A stretch of 64,000 nt of DNA from Candidatus Kouleothrix ribensis. GTDB lineage: Bacteria; Chloroflexota; Chloroflexia; Chloroflexales; Roseiflexaceae. The notes below the pieces were generated by a model. The model saw nothing but the letters and a program-made list of their open reading frames with translations. It was not told the DNA's origin and searched no databases. Below, in pieces: positions 18,601 through 26,739 of the stretch. A program made the translations under genes and the position numbers. Every line of letters starts with the position of its first letter. Position 1 is the first letter of the stretch. Location: NCBI GenBank assembly GCA_016722075.1, contig JADKGW010000001.1, forward strand, positions 2,852,001 through 2,916,000, written 5' to 3'.

Positions 18601-19128
18601 GTCGGCCGGGCCATAGCGGCCAGGCTGGTAGCTCTGCACCGACACCACGCCAACCACGGCGCTGCCGATCAGCAGGGGGATGCCCATCCAGGCGCGCGAG
18701 CGCTGGTGCATGTTGCCAAAGCGGTCGGGCGCTGCCGCCAGCGCAGCCTGCTCGGCCGGCAAATCGGCGAACAGCAGCGGCGCGCGGCGCGCGAGCATCG
18801 TGCCGGTGAGCGCGCCATAGGGCATATGCTCGACATACTCGGCCTGGCCCTGGTCGAGCATATAGGCAGCGCGGAACGCCCCTGGCTCGAGCGGGTCGCA
18901 CACCGCCAGGTAGCAGGCGTCGAGCTCGAAGATCGCGGTGAGCTCGTGGGCGATCACCTCGAAGATCTCGCGAAACGAGCCATGGCCACGACAGGCCAGG
19001 CTGACGGTGTAGAGCGCGTCGAGTGCGCGGCGGTAACGCTCGTGCTGCGCGCGAAATGCGTCGCGCTGCTGCTCTAGTGCGGCGAGCTGCTGGCTAGTGG
19101 CGCTGTCCGTCATAGCTGAGTTTGTCAC
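15631..19128 (-). CDS. Five-GAF sensor PP2C/SpoIIE-type phosphatase
   Basis: 1165 residues, soluble. Five tandem GAF domains occupy roughly 45-195, 215-370, 390-550, 565-725 and 745-905, separated by coiled-coil linkers of the RLFEERERQLAE type. The last about 230 residues are a SpoIIE/RsbU-type PP2C phosphatase with GGDFYDV, FIIGDASGKSIPAAM, LLFYTDGIVEA and PQHDDMTLV, which together give the metal-binding acidic residues. Such proteins dephosphorylate anti-anti-sigma factors in response to small ligands or redox cues. No partner-switch gene is next to it here. It is flanked on both sides by inverted copies of a repeat array. No ribosome site better than the ATG at 19128 was noted. Confidence 0.9.
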   Translation of the reverse strand: MTNSAMTDSATSQQLAALEQQRDAFRAQHERYRRALDALYTVSLACRGHGSFREIFEVIAHELTAIFELDACYLAVCDPLEPGAFRAAYMLDQGQAEYVEHMPYGALTGTMLARRAPLLFADLPAEQAALAAAPDRFGNMHQRSRAWMGIPLLIGSAVVGVVSVQSYQPGRYGPADLELLERLGDIVGVALENVDLAQQQRALSHALATRVAARTGELAALSALAAELVEQRPLPELLDHALALIMPLLGMQGGNIRLLDHQAGELVMLAHHGLTDAYVRAAERLPARATPFEQVLTNHQLLVIPNNLRNQSILGPQQTFESLLGVPLRFGDQTVGALVLLGTEARTFTPDQLDLARVFGHQLAIAVENSRLFAERERQIAELRALSRIGQTAATARDLPTLLRQVHEALHGFMRLDAFLMIVYDSERQLITDGIGIDEGQEYTYFKDQPMPPGALSHWVIRERRTLHLRDLPAEIGQYPGLAEYIIGANRPAATWLGVPLLDRAGQVIGMIGIQSYTPAAFSERDEHFLRDAAHQVALHVQHVRLLSERERRIRELDAIGQIGQLVSASYDFEQMIEQVYEQLQILTNAPVFYIVICEVETHVITHSAYIDRGTRLTDTWRGQRPVPGSLTQWVLEHRRALRIDDLLAQRDELIGMGVAAQLFQAENNTRAWIGVPLVAKEGQPIGVISVQDYRPAQYDQRTLDLLSQVASHLSLGVQKVRLFEERERQLAENARLFAAEQAARRTADTLREVARVISSSFDPDEVPHIILRELREVIPYDTASILLLQGDQFRMALQGKPASTGASANTSFPLEQLNAAALVVRQRVPLVIGDTHSAAEWSPTPEQLPLRSWLGAPLIAKGQVLGVLNISAHSPHRFTARDAEVALAFASQAAVAMENARLYQESVTRVEQELEIAGQIQRNLFPRALPLVPGLDMAARCLPARETGGDFYDVIVLDADGPAGDVRAAQPSSLISFIIGDASGKSIPAAMLMAVARSIARSEARDHQTPREVMRETNRWIALDIPARAFVAMCYATLDLRQRRLALANAGQLAPILRRADGRIEYLEVPGNTLPLGILPDTPYSTLELALEAGDLLLFYTDGIVEARDAQRTLFGFERLEAIMRDSGGLPPAQVVDRIIAAVAAFSAAAPQHDDMTLVAVRVA

Positions 19129-19199
19129 CGGAGGATGCGGCGCGGATCGGGTTGTGTGGGTACTATAGCATAAACACGGCGCGCCGTGTAGGGTCGAAT

Positions 19200-20372
19200 A
19201 TGCAGGTTGGGTCTATGCGGGTGCTGCGCCCCGCACCCTGCCTTATGCGGGTGCTGCGCCCCGCACCCTGCCTTATGCGGGTGCTGCGCCCCCGGCCCCG
19301 CTGAGGGCGGATACGTCGATCCGCCCTTACGGGGCGCGTCGCCTCCGGGGCGCTTCGCCCCCGTGCCCCCAGCCGGGATGCTCCGGGGCGCTTCGCCCCC
19401 GTGCCCCCCGATTAGCCCTTCCGGGGCGCGTCGCCCCCGTGCCCCCCAGCCGGGATGCTCCGGGGCGCGTCGCCCCCGGCCCCCCGATGAGGCTTTCCGG
19501 GGCGCTTCGCCCCCGTGCCCCCGATTAGGGGAACCCAGCCGGTTCCCCTAATACCCCTCCGGCAAGCGAGGCCATCCCAACCCACTGCGTATCGACTCAT
19601 GCCATGGCCGAGCGACTCGGTTGGTGCGCACCGAAGCACGCATGTTTTTTGCCAACGATCATTCGGGCTGCCCGGAGGCATGCGCGCCAATGGAACGTAG
19701 CCGACCAGATGATCGCCAACGATTCGTCGGGCTGCCCCGAGGCATGCGCGCAATGCCCCTTATGCGGACGCTTCGCCCCCGGTCCCCCCAGCCGGGATGC
19801 TCCGGGGCGCTTCGCCCCCGGCCCCCCGATACTCTGGGGCTGATTCGCCCCTACGTTGCGGGGTGCTGCGCCCCCGTGCCCCCCAGCCGGGATGCTCCGG
19901 GGCGCGTCGCCCCCGGCCCCCCGATGAGGGGAACCCAGCCGGTTCCCCTAAAACCCCTCCGGCAAGCGAGGCCATCCCAACCCACTGCGTATCGACTCAT
20001 GCCATGGCCAATTATGGATGAGATGGCCTGCTCCAGGGTGCTACAAGAATCGAAGGGTGCTACAAGAATCGGATAGATCCTCATCCCCAAGAGAATCGGT
20101 TGGGGTACGCCAATGCTTCGTCGGGCTGCCCCGAGGCATGTGCGCCAATGGAACGTAGCCGACCGGATGATCGCCAACGATCATTCGGGCTGCCCTAAGG
20201 CATGCGCGCAGAACGGTGCGCATACGACAGCCTCAAATAGGGGGTCCGGGGTGAAACCCCGGCGGCGGGGTGCAGGGGCCGGCGGCGGCCCCTGCCGCGG
20301 GGCACGGGGGCGCGTAGCCCCCGCATGCGTCTCGGGGCCGCGTAGGCCCCCGCATACGCCTCAGCGGCACGC
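19200..20372. repeat. Right arm of the inverted repeat array
   Basis: No gene is supported. The sequence carries, in reverse orientation, the modules of 14520-15630: tandem GGTGCTGCGCCCC units near 19215-19300, two copies of the GGGGAACC(C)AGCCGGTTCCCC module (about 19525 and 19925), and four copies of the GGGCTGCCC(C)GAGGCATGCGC motif (about 19670, 19725, 20120, 20185). The segment 20236-20340 matches 14565-14670 almost base for base in reverse complement. The array stops 3 bp before the stop codon of the DUF2723 gene. Confidence 0.85.
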
Positions 20373-20374
20373 TA

Positions 20375-21898
20375 CTACCGATCACATACCAGTGGCGACG
20401 CCTCTGCGTCGGTGTGACACACCACACGCTGCGGGTTCGCGGCCGCCAGCGCCTCAACCCAGCTCATCGCGGTGGCGGCGGGCACGCGCAGCGCCGGGTA
20501 CACCGCCGCCAGGTTACGCCGGTACCACGCGAAGTCGAGCAGCGGATCGACCAGTACGGCCAGGTCGGGCCGGCGCCCCAGCGCGTAGTGGTAGTACCAG
20601 AGCGGAAACGCATCGAGGTCGCCGTCGGCGACGACTAGCGCGCCGGGGGGCGCCGCCGCCAGCGCGCGCTCGGCAAATACGATCGCGCGGCGGTCGCCGC
20701 TGGCATCGACCTGCGGCAGGATCGTCAGTGCGCGCCACGCCAGCAGTGCGGCCAGCCCGATCGCCGCCGCCGGCGCGGCCAGCCGGTGCAGCCGCCGCAG
20801 CAGGCTCAGCGCCAGCCCCACGCCCAGGCCGGCCCAGATCGCGACGATCATGAACACCGGGATCAGGTAGTGGTACGAGTCGGCGGTGTTGTAGCCGACG
20901 GCGAAGGCCGTGTAGCCCAGCGCGGCTACTGCGCCGGCCCACACGAACATGCGCTCGCGCGGGGCGCCGTACAGCAGGCCCACCAGGCCTAGCGCCAGCC
21001 CGGCCCAGCCAAACTGGCGCAGCAGCAGGCCCGTGCTCGACGCCAACCGCCCGGCGAGCTCGTCGCGCGGCAGGCCAAACGCCAGCGGCCGATACAGCTG
21101 GCCCGACACGACCCACCACGCGCTCGCGAGGTCGCGCGGGTCGCCCCAGTTGATCGGCGGGTGCGCGGCGGCGCGCAGCGGCAGGTAGGCGTACACCAGC
21201 AGCCCGGCCGCGCCCCACAGCGCCAGCCCGCACATGCGGCGCATGCGCGCGCCGCGCGGCGCGGCGTAGAGCGCGGCCAGCAGCCATAGCCCGGCCAGCA
21301 GCGCGATCGTCAGGTGGTTGCCCAGCGCCAGCCCGATCGCCAGCGCCCATGGCGCGGCCGGCGGCGCGTGGCGCAGCTCGCGCAGCAGCAGCCACAGCGC
21401 CAGCGCCGCAAACAGCGCGTTCAGCGCGTAGACCTCGGCCACCACTGCCTGGCCCCACAGCACCGGCGTCAAGCCGAGCGCCAGCGCGGCCCCTGCCGCC
21501 GTCGCTGCGGCCAGCCAGCCCGGCAGATCGCCGGCCAGCAGCGCGCGCGTGATAGCATACACGCCCAGCGCCGCCAGCACCGCCGCCGCCGCCGAGAGCA
21601 GCGTCGTGCGGTAGGCCAGGTCGCCCAGCGGGATGAGCTGAAATAGCCGCGCGAGCAGCACATACGTCGGGTAGCCGCTCGGGTGCGGCACACCCAGCGT
21701 CGCCGCCGCCGTCACCAGGTCGCCGCTGTCCGAGCCGTCGTTGGCCCAGGTGATGCCGGGCGCCAGCGTGCGCAGGTATGCCGCCGCCAGCACCAGCGCC
21801 ACCAGCACCGGTGCCGGCGCGCGCGCCCAGCCCGCGCCTGGTTGTGCCTGGGCTTCGCCCACGGCCTGTGATGATCGTTCTATCGGTGGTGTACACAT
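20375..21898 (-). CDS. DUF2723 multi-pass membrane protein (putative O-mannosyltransferase-like)
   Basis: 507 residues from ATG 21898 (MCTPPIERSS). Frames upstream to 22114 read through repeat DNA and are not credible. About 11 hydrophobic helices follow. The DUF2723 hallmark region is near the N-terminus (TWANDGSDSGDLVTAA, then GVPHPSGYPTYVL), with Asp residues in the first external loop as in GT-C enzymes. The C-terminal 100 residues form a soluble domain (VVADGDLDAFPLWYYHYALG). The family is regarded as lipid-sugar-dependent glycosyltransferases. The acceptor is unknown. Ribosome site is weak. It is followed directly by the right inverted-repeat arm. Confidence 0.8.
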   Translation of the reverse strand: MCTPPIERSSQAVGEAQAQPGAGWARAPAPVLVALVLAAAYLRTLAPGITWANDGSDSGDLVTAAATLGVPHPSGYPTYVLLARLFQLIPLGDLAYRTTLLSAAAAVLAALGVYAITRALLAGDLPGWLAAATAAGAALALGLTPVLWGQAVVAEVYALNALFAALALWLLLRELRHAPPAAPWALAIGLALGNHLTIALLAGLWLLAALYAAPRGARMRRMCGLALWGAAGLLVYAYLPLRAAAHPPINWGDPRDLASAWWVVSGQLYRPLAFGLPRDELAGRLASSTGLLLRQFGWAGLALGLVGLLYGAPRERMFVWAGAVAALGYTAFAVGYNTADSYHYLIPVFMIVAIWAGLGVGLALSLLRRLHRLAAPAAAIGLAALLAWRALTILPQVDASGDRRAIVFAERALAAAPPGALVVADGDLDAFPLWYYHYALGRRPDLAVLVDPLLDFAWYRRNLAAVYPALRVPAATAMSWVEALAAANPQRVVCHTDAEASPLVCDR

Positions 21899-21956
21899 CT
21901 TTGATCCATCATCGCGTATCGTCGTGCGTCGTCGTCGTTGTGCATTGCCATCGTAG

Positions 21957-22150
21957 AGGGCGAAGCAATGGCATGCCCCAGCCCGAGGCGTGCCGGCGGC
22001 AGGCGAGCGGGCGCGCCGTGGCGGGGGCGATTGCTTCGCCCCTACATCACATCGTCCATCGACATGTATCGTCGCGCGTCGATGCCGTCGGCGCGGATCA
22101 TCGTCTATCGACATGCATCATCGCGCGTCGATGCCGTCGGCGCGGATCGA
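21957..22150. repeat. Inverted and direct repeats upstream of the DUF2723 gene
   Basis: AGGGCGAAGCAAT (21957-21969) is mirrored by ATTGCTTCGCCCCT (22030-22043), enclosing 60 bp. Two direct 49-bp units follow at 22058 and 22107, sharing CGCGTCGATGCCGTCGGCGC. Nothing coding is seen. Together with flanking sequence they fill the gap between the DUF2723 and DUF11 genes. Confidence 0.7.
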
Positions 22151-22238
22151 TCGAACGCCATGGTGCCGCCTGGCGGCGCGGCGCACCGCCGAACAGCCTG
22201 CTGCCTGCCGTGCATCGTGCGCCTGCCCCTGAAACGAC

Positions 22239-22271
22239 GATAGGGCAATCTGCAACGCAGACTGCCCTATC
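22239..22271 (-). terminator. Long hairpin after the DUF11 gene
   Basis: GATAGGGCA-A-TCTGC / AAC / GCAGA-C-TGCCCTATC forms a 15-bp stem with one mismatch and a 3-nt loop, 61 nt downstream of the DUF11 stop. Read on the minus strand it is followed by GTCGTTTC, a poor U-run. It is the strongest terminator-like structure in this gap. Confidence 0.6.
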
Positions 22272-22331
22272 ATACCCGAAGATCGCGGCCGACGACAGCC
22301 CCAACCCTCGCGAGTGGCGCACGCGCCGGTA

Positions 22332-22850
22332 CTACCTGTCGCCCTTGTAGCGTACCGTCACGGTCGATTTGTTGTTGCTGGTCTTGGGGTCTTTGGTGCT
22401 TGAAGAGACCGTTGCGGTGTTGGAGATCGAGCCCCTGAAGTTGTCTGGCTCGATATCTACCCGCAGCGTGATCGTCACGCTCTTACCGGCGCCCAGCGTG
22501 CCGATCTTGCACGTGACTGTGCGGCCCTTTTTGCACCCCGGCCCGCTCAGGCTCTCGATTTTGAAGTACTTCGAGAGTACGTCGGTCACTACGACGTTCT
22601 GGGCGGCGATTTTCGAGTTGTTTTTCACCTTGATCGTGAAGACGAAGTCGTCGGAGTTCTTCACGGTCTTGGCACTCTTGCTGATCGAGACATCGGCCTC
22701 TTTGCAGGGCACGGTGCTCTTCTTGCAGTCTCTATCGTGCTGGGCCGGGCTAGCCCAGGCCGCCGGTGCGATGGCAAACACCATCGCGGCCAGCAAGACA
22801 AACAGCAAGGTTGCAGGTCGTGCCAGGCCTATAAGCGAACGTTTTGGCAT
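22332..22850 (-). CDS. Secreted DUF11 (adhesion-type beta-sandwich) protein
   Basis: 172 residues. I start at ATG 22850 (MPKRSLIG), which has AAGGAGGG upstream; an earlier in-frame Met lacks one. A signal peptide (about 1-34, LLFVLLAAMVFAIAPAAWA) precedes two Cys-containing segments (DCKKSTVPCKE and GPGCKKGRTVTCK, possible disulfides). One DUF11-like domain spans about 50-170 (VSISKSAKTVKNSDDFVFTIKVKNNSK, VVVTDVLSKYF, SISNTATVSS). It is basic and Lys/Ser-rich. It is probably an exported surface or matrix protein. There is no sorting signal or pilus context. Function beyond this is unknown. Confidence 0.75.
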   Translation of the reverse strand: MPKRSLIGLARPATLLFVLLAAMVFAIAPAAWASPAQHDRDCKKSTVPCKEADVSISKSAKTVKNSDDFVFTIKVKNNSKIAAQNVVVTDVLSKYFKIESLSGPGCKKGRTVTCKIGTLGAGKSVTITLRVDIEPDNFRGSISNTATVSSSTKDPKTSNNKSTVTVRYKGDR

Positions 22851-22913
22851 CAGGTTACCCTCCTTATTGAACACTACGCAATGACACGATGACTTACGGT
22901 GGCAGCATCGCAC

Positions 22914-23201
22914 CTCCCTTTACTCCTACTCGAAGATCCGGCGCCTCCACGGTATGCTGTGTGCCGGGTTGGCGGGTATGAAATCGTCAGGCTAGAGCCA
23001 ATACTTTCAGATCTGCATGCGATCAGCCTGGCCATAATACAGACGCGCGGGCTTTATAGCAGTGGGCAGCAGGGAAGAGCCAGCTCGCACGGGGGGTTTC
23101 GGCATCAGCGCTGCGTACTGCTTCGCGTCTTCTCGTCTATGTGGCGGGCTAAACGGTCTCGGCGCGATCCGTGCGTCGCCGGCGAATAGGCTGCCGGCAC
23201 G
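22914..23201. other. Non-coding gap before the DUF11 gene
   Basis: About 290 bp between the 3' end of the dehydratase gene and the DUF11 leader. I see no gene, clear promoter or repeat in it. It must hold the DUF11 promoter, since the upstream gene is separated by this gap. Confidence 0.4.
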
Positions 23202-25118
23202 CTAACGCAGCACCGCCGGCTCGCCGGCCGCGCGGATCTTCAGCGGCTCGAGGGCGGTATCGCCGCAGACCAGGTGCCACAGCCCGGCGACCAGCTCGTC
23301 GGTGTGTTGGGCCAGCGCCAGGTCGATCAGCGCCGCCGCCGCACCCGGTACACCGGCGATATCGGCACCGTAGCTGCTGCTGATGCTGAACAGCTTGGGG
23401 TGCCTGGTCGCCTGCTGGATCTCGTCGGCGGCGGTGAGCTCTTCGTGCAGCTTCTCGCCCGGCCGCATCCCACTGTAGACGATCGGGATGTCGGCGCCGG
23501 GGCGCAGCCCGCGCAGGCGGATGAGCTTGTGGGCCAGGTCTTCGATCCGGATGGGCTGGCCCATGTCGAGCATGAAGATGTCGCCGCCTACGGTCATGGT
23601 CGCGGCCTGGATCACCAGGCTGACCGCTTCGGAGATACTGATGAAGTAGCGGGTCATGGCCGGGTCGGTGATCGTCACCGGCCCGCCCTGCGCGATCTGG
23701 CGCACGAACGTCGGCATCACGCTGCCGCGACTGCCCAGCACGTTGCCGAAGCGTACGGCCGTAAACAGCGGCCGCCGGTCGTCGTGCCGTGATTGGTCGG
23801 CGCTGGCCATCATCAGCAGCTCGCCGACGCGCTTGGTCGCGCCCATGATCGACGAGGGATTCACGGCTTTGTCGGTCGAGATGAATACAAAGCGTTCGAC
23901 GCCGTAGCGCGCGGCCAGGCCCGATACGATCGCCGTGCCCATGACGTTCACACGCACGGCTTCGTCGGGATAGTATTCCATCATGGGTACATGTTTGTAG
24001 GCCGCCACGTGGAACACGACCTGCGGCCGGAAGCGCGCGAACAGCAGATCCATGCGCGGCTGGCTGGTCACGTCGGCCACCACCTGGCGCGCCCGCGCCT
24101 GCTGCTCGGCCGGCAGGTCGATAAACAGATCGTGAACGCCGGTCTCGTTGTTGTCGAGCATCAGCAGCTCGCGCGGGCCGAGTGCCAGCAGCTGGCGGCA
24201 TAGCTCGGAGCCGATCGAGCCGGCGGCGCCGGTGACCAGCACGACCTTGCCGGCGACGATCGCGCGGCAGGCGTCGGCGTCGGTGGCGCACAGCTCGCGG
24301 CCCAGCAGGTCTTCGGGGCTGATATCGCGCAGCGGCAGCGCCCGCTCGGCCTGGCCCATGGCGCCCAGGAAGTCGGGCAGGATCTTGACCTGCGCAGGCG
24401 TGGCCAGGCACAGCGACAGCAGCTCGCGCAGGGATGGGCCGCTGATGCGGTGAATGGCGATCACCACCAGGCTGATCCCGCGCTCGGCGACGATCGCCGG
24501 GATGATCTGGCGGTCGCCGAGTACATTCGCGCCGTGCAGGCGCATATGCAGCTTCCTGGGGTCGTCGTCGACGAAGCCGGCCAGCTCGTAGCGCCGCGCC
24601 GGGTCGGCGCACAGCTGGCGCGCGATGATATTGCCAGCCTCGCCGGCACCGACGATCAGCACACGCCGGCGGTCGGGCCGGCCGATCACGCGCTGCAGCC
24701 GGCCGAGCAGGCCGGTGAGCAGCCGCTCGCGGTAGCGCGCTACCACAAATGCGGCGCAGGCGAACATGCCGCCCAGCCCGGCCACACTGATCGGGATGGG
24801 CCGGTCGGCCGACCAGAGAATGCTGCCCCACATGGTCAGCAGGGTGCTGGTAAACCCGGCCGCGCCGATCGTCAGCACCTCGTTTGCGCTGGTGTAGCGC
24901 CAGACGTAGCGGTATAGCCCGAAGGCAACATTCATGCACAGAAATAGAACGACCAGCGCCGGCAGCGCCAGCAGCAGGTAGCCCGCATCATCGGCCGGGA
25001 TGCGCCCGTCGAAGCGGAAGGCCAGCGCCAGCCAGAACCCGGCCGCCACGCTGCCGGCATCGAGTACAAGCAAGGGCAGCGTCGACTCTGCCAACATTCT
25101 TTTGGGAACAATACTCAT
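23202..25118 (-). CDS. Membrane nucleotide-sugar 4,6-dehydratase (PglF/WbpM/CapD type)
   Basis: 638 residues. Four N-terminal membrane helices (about 10-115) precede a CoA-binding-like Rossmann domain (about 130-255, VLIVGAGEAGNIIARQL). A CapD-type SDR domain (about 285-600) has VTGAAGSIGSEL, a DKAVNPSSIMGATK catalytic stretch (Ser and Lys kept, Met in place of the usual Tyr, as in WbpM/PglF) and GIRPGEK-like YSGMRPGEKLHEEL. The enzyme converts UDP-GlcNAc to the 4-keto-6-deoxy sugar, the first step to bacillosamine or QuiNAc. GGAGGAG precedes the ATG. With the aminotransferase at 28180 it would make a 4-amino sugar. It is the last gene of the minus-strand polysaccharide locus. Confidence 0.9.
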   Translation of the reverse strand: MSIVPKRMLAESTLPLLVLDAGSVAAGFWLALAFRFDGRIPADDAGYLLLALPALVVLFLCMNVAFGLYRYVWRYTSANEVLTIGAAGFTSTLLTMWGSILWSADRPIPISVAGLGGMFACAAFVVARYRERLLTGLLGRLQRVIGRPDRRRVLIVGAGEAGNIIARQLCADPARRYELAGFVDDDPRKLHMRLHGANVLGDRQIIPAIVAERGISLVVIAIHRISGPSLRELLSLCLATPAQVKILPDFLGAMGQAERALPLRDISPEDLLGRELCATDADACRAIVAGKVVLVTGAAGSIGSELCRQLLALGPRELLMLDNNETGVHDLFIDLPAEQQARARQVVADVTSQPRMDLLFARFRPQVVFHVAAYKHVPMMEYYPDEAVRVNVMGTAIVSGLAARYGVERFVFISTDKAVNPSSIMGATKRVGELLMMASADQSRHDDRRPLFTAVRFGNVLGSRGSVMPTFVRQIAQGGPVTITDPAMTRYFISISEAVSLVIQAATMTVGGDIFMLDMGQPIRIEDLAHKLIRLRGLRPGADIPIVYSGMRPGEKLHEELTAADEIQQATRHPKLFSISSSYGADIAGVPGAAAALIDLALAQHTDELVAGLWHLVCGDTALEPLKIRAAGEPAVLR

Positions 25119-25259
25119 TCAACTCCTCCATCACCCTCTGGGAAGCGGCTGCAGTGCGGGCGGGCGCGCGGCGCCACAGGTCGACGTTGCAAAAAAAAAG
25201 AAGCGATCAAGTGCGGATGGCTGCGCGGGGGTGCCCCGCCAATATCAATTCAGCCCCGC

Positions 25260-25373
25260 TCAAGCCGGCGCGCGCGTTTCGCGCATTATCAACAGCGCCA
25301 CGAGCACCAGCCACGGCGCCAGCAGCAGCAGCACTACCAGCGCGAAGGTTATATCGAACCAGCGCTTGAGCAT
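25260..25373 (-). pseudogene. Truncated sugar transferase: N-terminal membrane anchor only
   Basis: From ATG 25373, with AAGGAG at 9 nt, the 37-residue frame MLKRWFDITFALVVLLLLAP... matches the anchor of WcaJ/PglC-type phosphoglycosyl transferases (compare KRIFDIVLVSTG in the intact gene at 27434) and stops after RETRAPA. None of the catalytic region (VGRGG, FRTMR, LPQL, VGPRP) is found downstream in any frame. The next gene begins 140 bp on. A T10 run on the minus strand at about 25191-25200 follows. It is most likely the relic of a second initiating transferase; a small membrane peptide is the alternative. Confidence 0.6.
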
Positions 25374-25440
25374 TCCGCGCTCCTTATGCAAGGCTTCCAA
25401 TTTGAATTCGGGGCGGCATGATCGATCGTGGGGTAGCTTG

Positions 25441-25555
25441 ATTTCAAATTCGACAGCCCTCATTTCAAATTCGATGGCTCTCATTTCAAATTCGATGGCT
25501 CTCATTTCAAATTCGATGGCTCTCATTTCAAATTCGACGGCTCTCATTTCAAATT
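25441..25555. repeat. 21-bp tandem repeats upstream of the truncated transferase
   Basis: Five full 21-bp units (ATTTCAAATTCGATGGCTCTC and variants) plus a 10-bp partial copy. Units differ at two to four positions. The AT-rich core ATTTCAAATT recurs every two helical turns on one DNA face. On the minus strand the unit is also an open 7-codon repeat (MRAIEFE), but its ribosome site is absent and the downstream ATG 25373 has one. Confidence 0.85.
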
Positions 25556-25730
25556 AGCGCTGCCTGGAGTGTCAACCCGCCGGTGTTGGTGTCCGAGGCG
25601 CCCCTGAAGCCGGTCATGAGCAGCCCAAATATACCTGCGCAGGCAGGCATGGGCTTCCTGGCGGCCACAATTAACCTCAATCAGGGGGCTTGATCGACCA
25701 GGGCGGGGGAGATCGAGCGATTCGACAGCG

Positions 25731-25790
25731 CTAATATGAAATTAGCGTGCTCTAATAAGAAATTAGCGTGCCTAAATTTGATATTAGGGG
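25731..25790. repeat. Second set of about 20-bp AT-rich repeats
   Basis: Three degenerate units built on TAATATGAAATTAGCGTGCTC, TAATAAGAAATTAGCGTGCC and TAAATTTGATATTAGG, 20-21 bp apart. They resemble the 25441 set in spacing and AT-rich core but not in exact sequence. Confidence 0.55.
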
Positions 25791-25847
25791 CTTTTGCGAC
25801 CAAATACTCATCCCATTGGGGATGGCTGGAGCGGCCTGCGATATATG

Positions 25848-26127
25848 CCCTCACCCCCCTGTCCCTTTCAGGGGTAGGGGGTTTCGTTGATCGCGTTCCC
25901 AGGCGATTGGCCCTCACCCCCCTGCCCCTTTCAGGGGTAGGGGTTTCGTTGATCGCGTTCCCAGGCGATTGGCCCTCACCCCCCTGCCCCTTTCAGGGGT
26001 AGGGGTTTTCGTTGATCGCGTTCCCAGGCGATTGGCCCTCACCCCCCTGCCCCCCTCTCCCAATGTTGGGAGAGGGGGGATTCTTGTTGGCGTTCCCATG
26101 CGGCGGCAGAGCCGCCGCATGGGAACG
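25848..26127. repeat. Tandem 62-63-bp repeats ending in a covarying hairpin
   Basis: Three full units begin CCCTCACCCCCCTGCCCCTT and run through CAGGGGTAGGGG and GATCGCGTTCCCAGGCGATT (starts at 25848, 25911, 25973). A fourth, at 26036, switches into CCTCTCCCAATGTTGGGAGAGG and then a 16-bp hairpin CGTTCCCATGCGGCGG/CCGCCGCATGGGAACG (26091-26127). The same family recurs at 58505-58690. No gene is supported between 25556 and 26361. Confidence 0.85.
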
Positions 26128-26361
26128 CCACATTAATCGGCGCACCATAATCAAAAGGTACCACGCTGCCGCAGGCTAGCCACGCCGACCGCAGTAGTAG
26201 TGGCGATAGTATTATGGTTGGGCGGTCGTATAGTCAGGTCGTCTATGCAAAGGCCGTACTATTGGTTGATTCTCGAAAAGTCGTTAGGCCTGTATAGTAT
26301 CCAATCGAAGCGCCGATGCAATCGTGCATCGGCCAAGCCACATTCATAAGGAAAGGTTGGA

Positions 26362-26739
26362 ATGGCCACATCCTCAAACTACCGTGTGCCCGCAAACACG
26401 ATCGCGGCCGATCGCGAGACGCTGCTAGCCCTGCAGGACATGCACGACTACCAGCCGGTGAACCCGAACCACAGCGTCTCGACGTTGATCGCACTCGAGC
26501 AGGCGCTGCGCCAGGCCGAGGCGGCGGAAGTGCGCGCTCAGCAGGCACTGGCAAGCGCGCGCGACATCGCCATCGCCGCGAGCTGGGCGTACCACAACGC
26601 GATCATTGGTGCGAAGGCCCAGGTGATCGCCCAGTTCGGCAATGACTCACTGGCGATCCAGGCGGTCGGGCTGAAGAAGCGCTCGGATCGCAAGCGTGTG
26701 ACCCGCCGCACCCCGGCCGCACCCCAGGGCGAGAACTAG
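26362..26739 (+). CDS. Conserved small hypothetical protein
   Basis: 125 residues with AAGGAAAGG 8 nt before ATG 26362. The centre (about 45-80) is an Ala-rich helix, EQALRQAEAAEVRAQQALASARDIAIAASWAYHNAI, followed by GAKAQVIAQFGNDSLAIQAVGLKKRSDRKR and a basic tail. I recall this ending (GxDSxxxQAxGLKKKSxRKRP) as a pattern found in small uncharacterised proteins of several phyla, so it is a real gene, but no function is known to me. It is soluble and predicted helical. It is the only plus-strand protein gene inside the polysaccharide locus apart from transposases and may be an independent insertion. Confidence 0.72.
   Translation: MATSSNYRVPANTIAADRETLLALQDMHDYQPVNPNHSVSTLIALEQALRQAEAAEVRAQQALASARDIAIAASWAYHNAIIGAKAQVIAQFGNDSLAIQAVGLKKRSDRKRVTRRTPAAPQGEN

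Noticed and set aside
14520..20372. CRISPR array or integron attC sites in the repeat arms
   Set aside because: Repeats are large, modular and unevenly spaced, with no uniform spacers, cas genes or integrase nearby.
25260..25547. 95-codon minus-strand frame including the 21-bp repeats as an MRAIEFE peptide repeat
   Set aside because: The internal ATG 25373 has a clear ribosome site and matches a known anchor; the repeat part has none and fits phased DNA repeats better.
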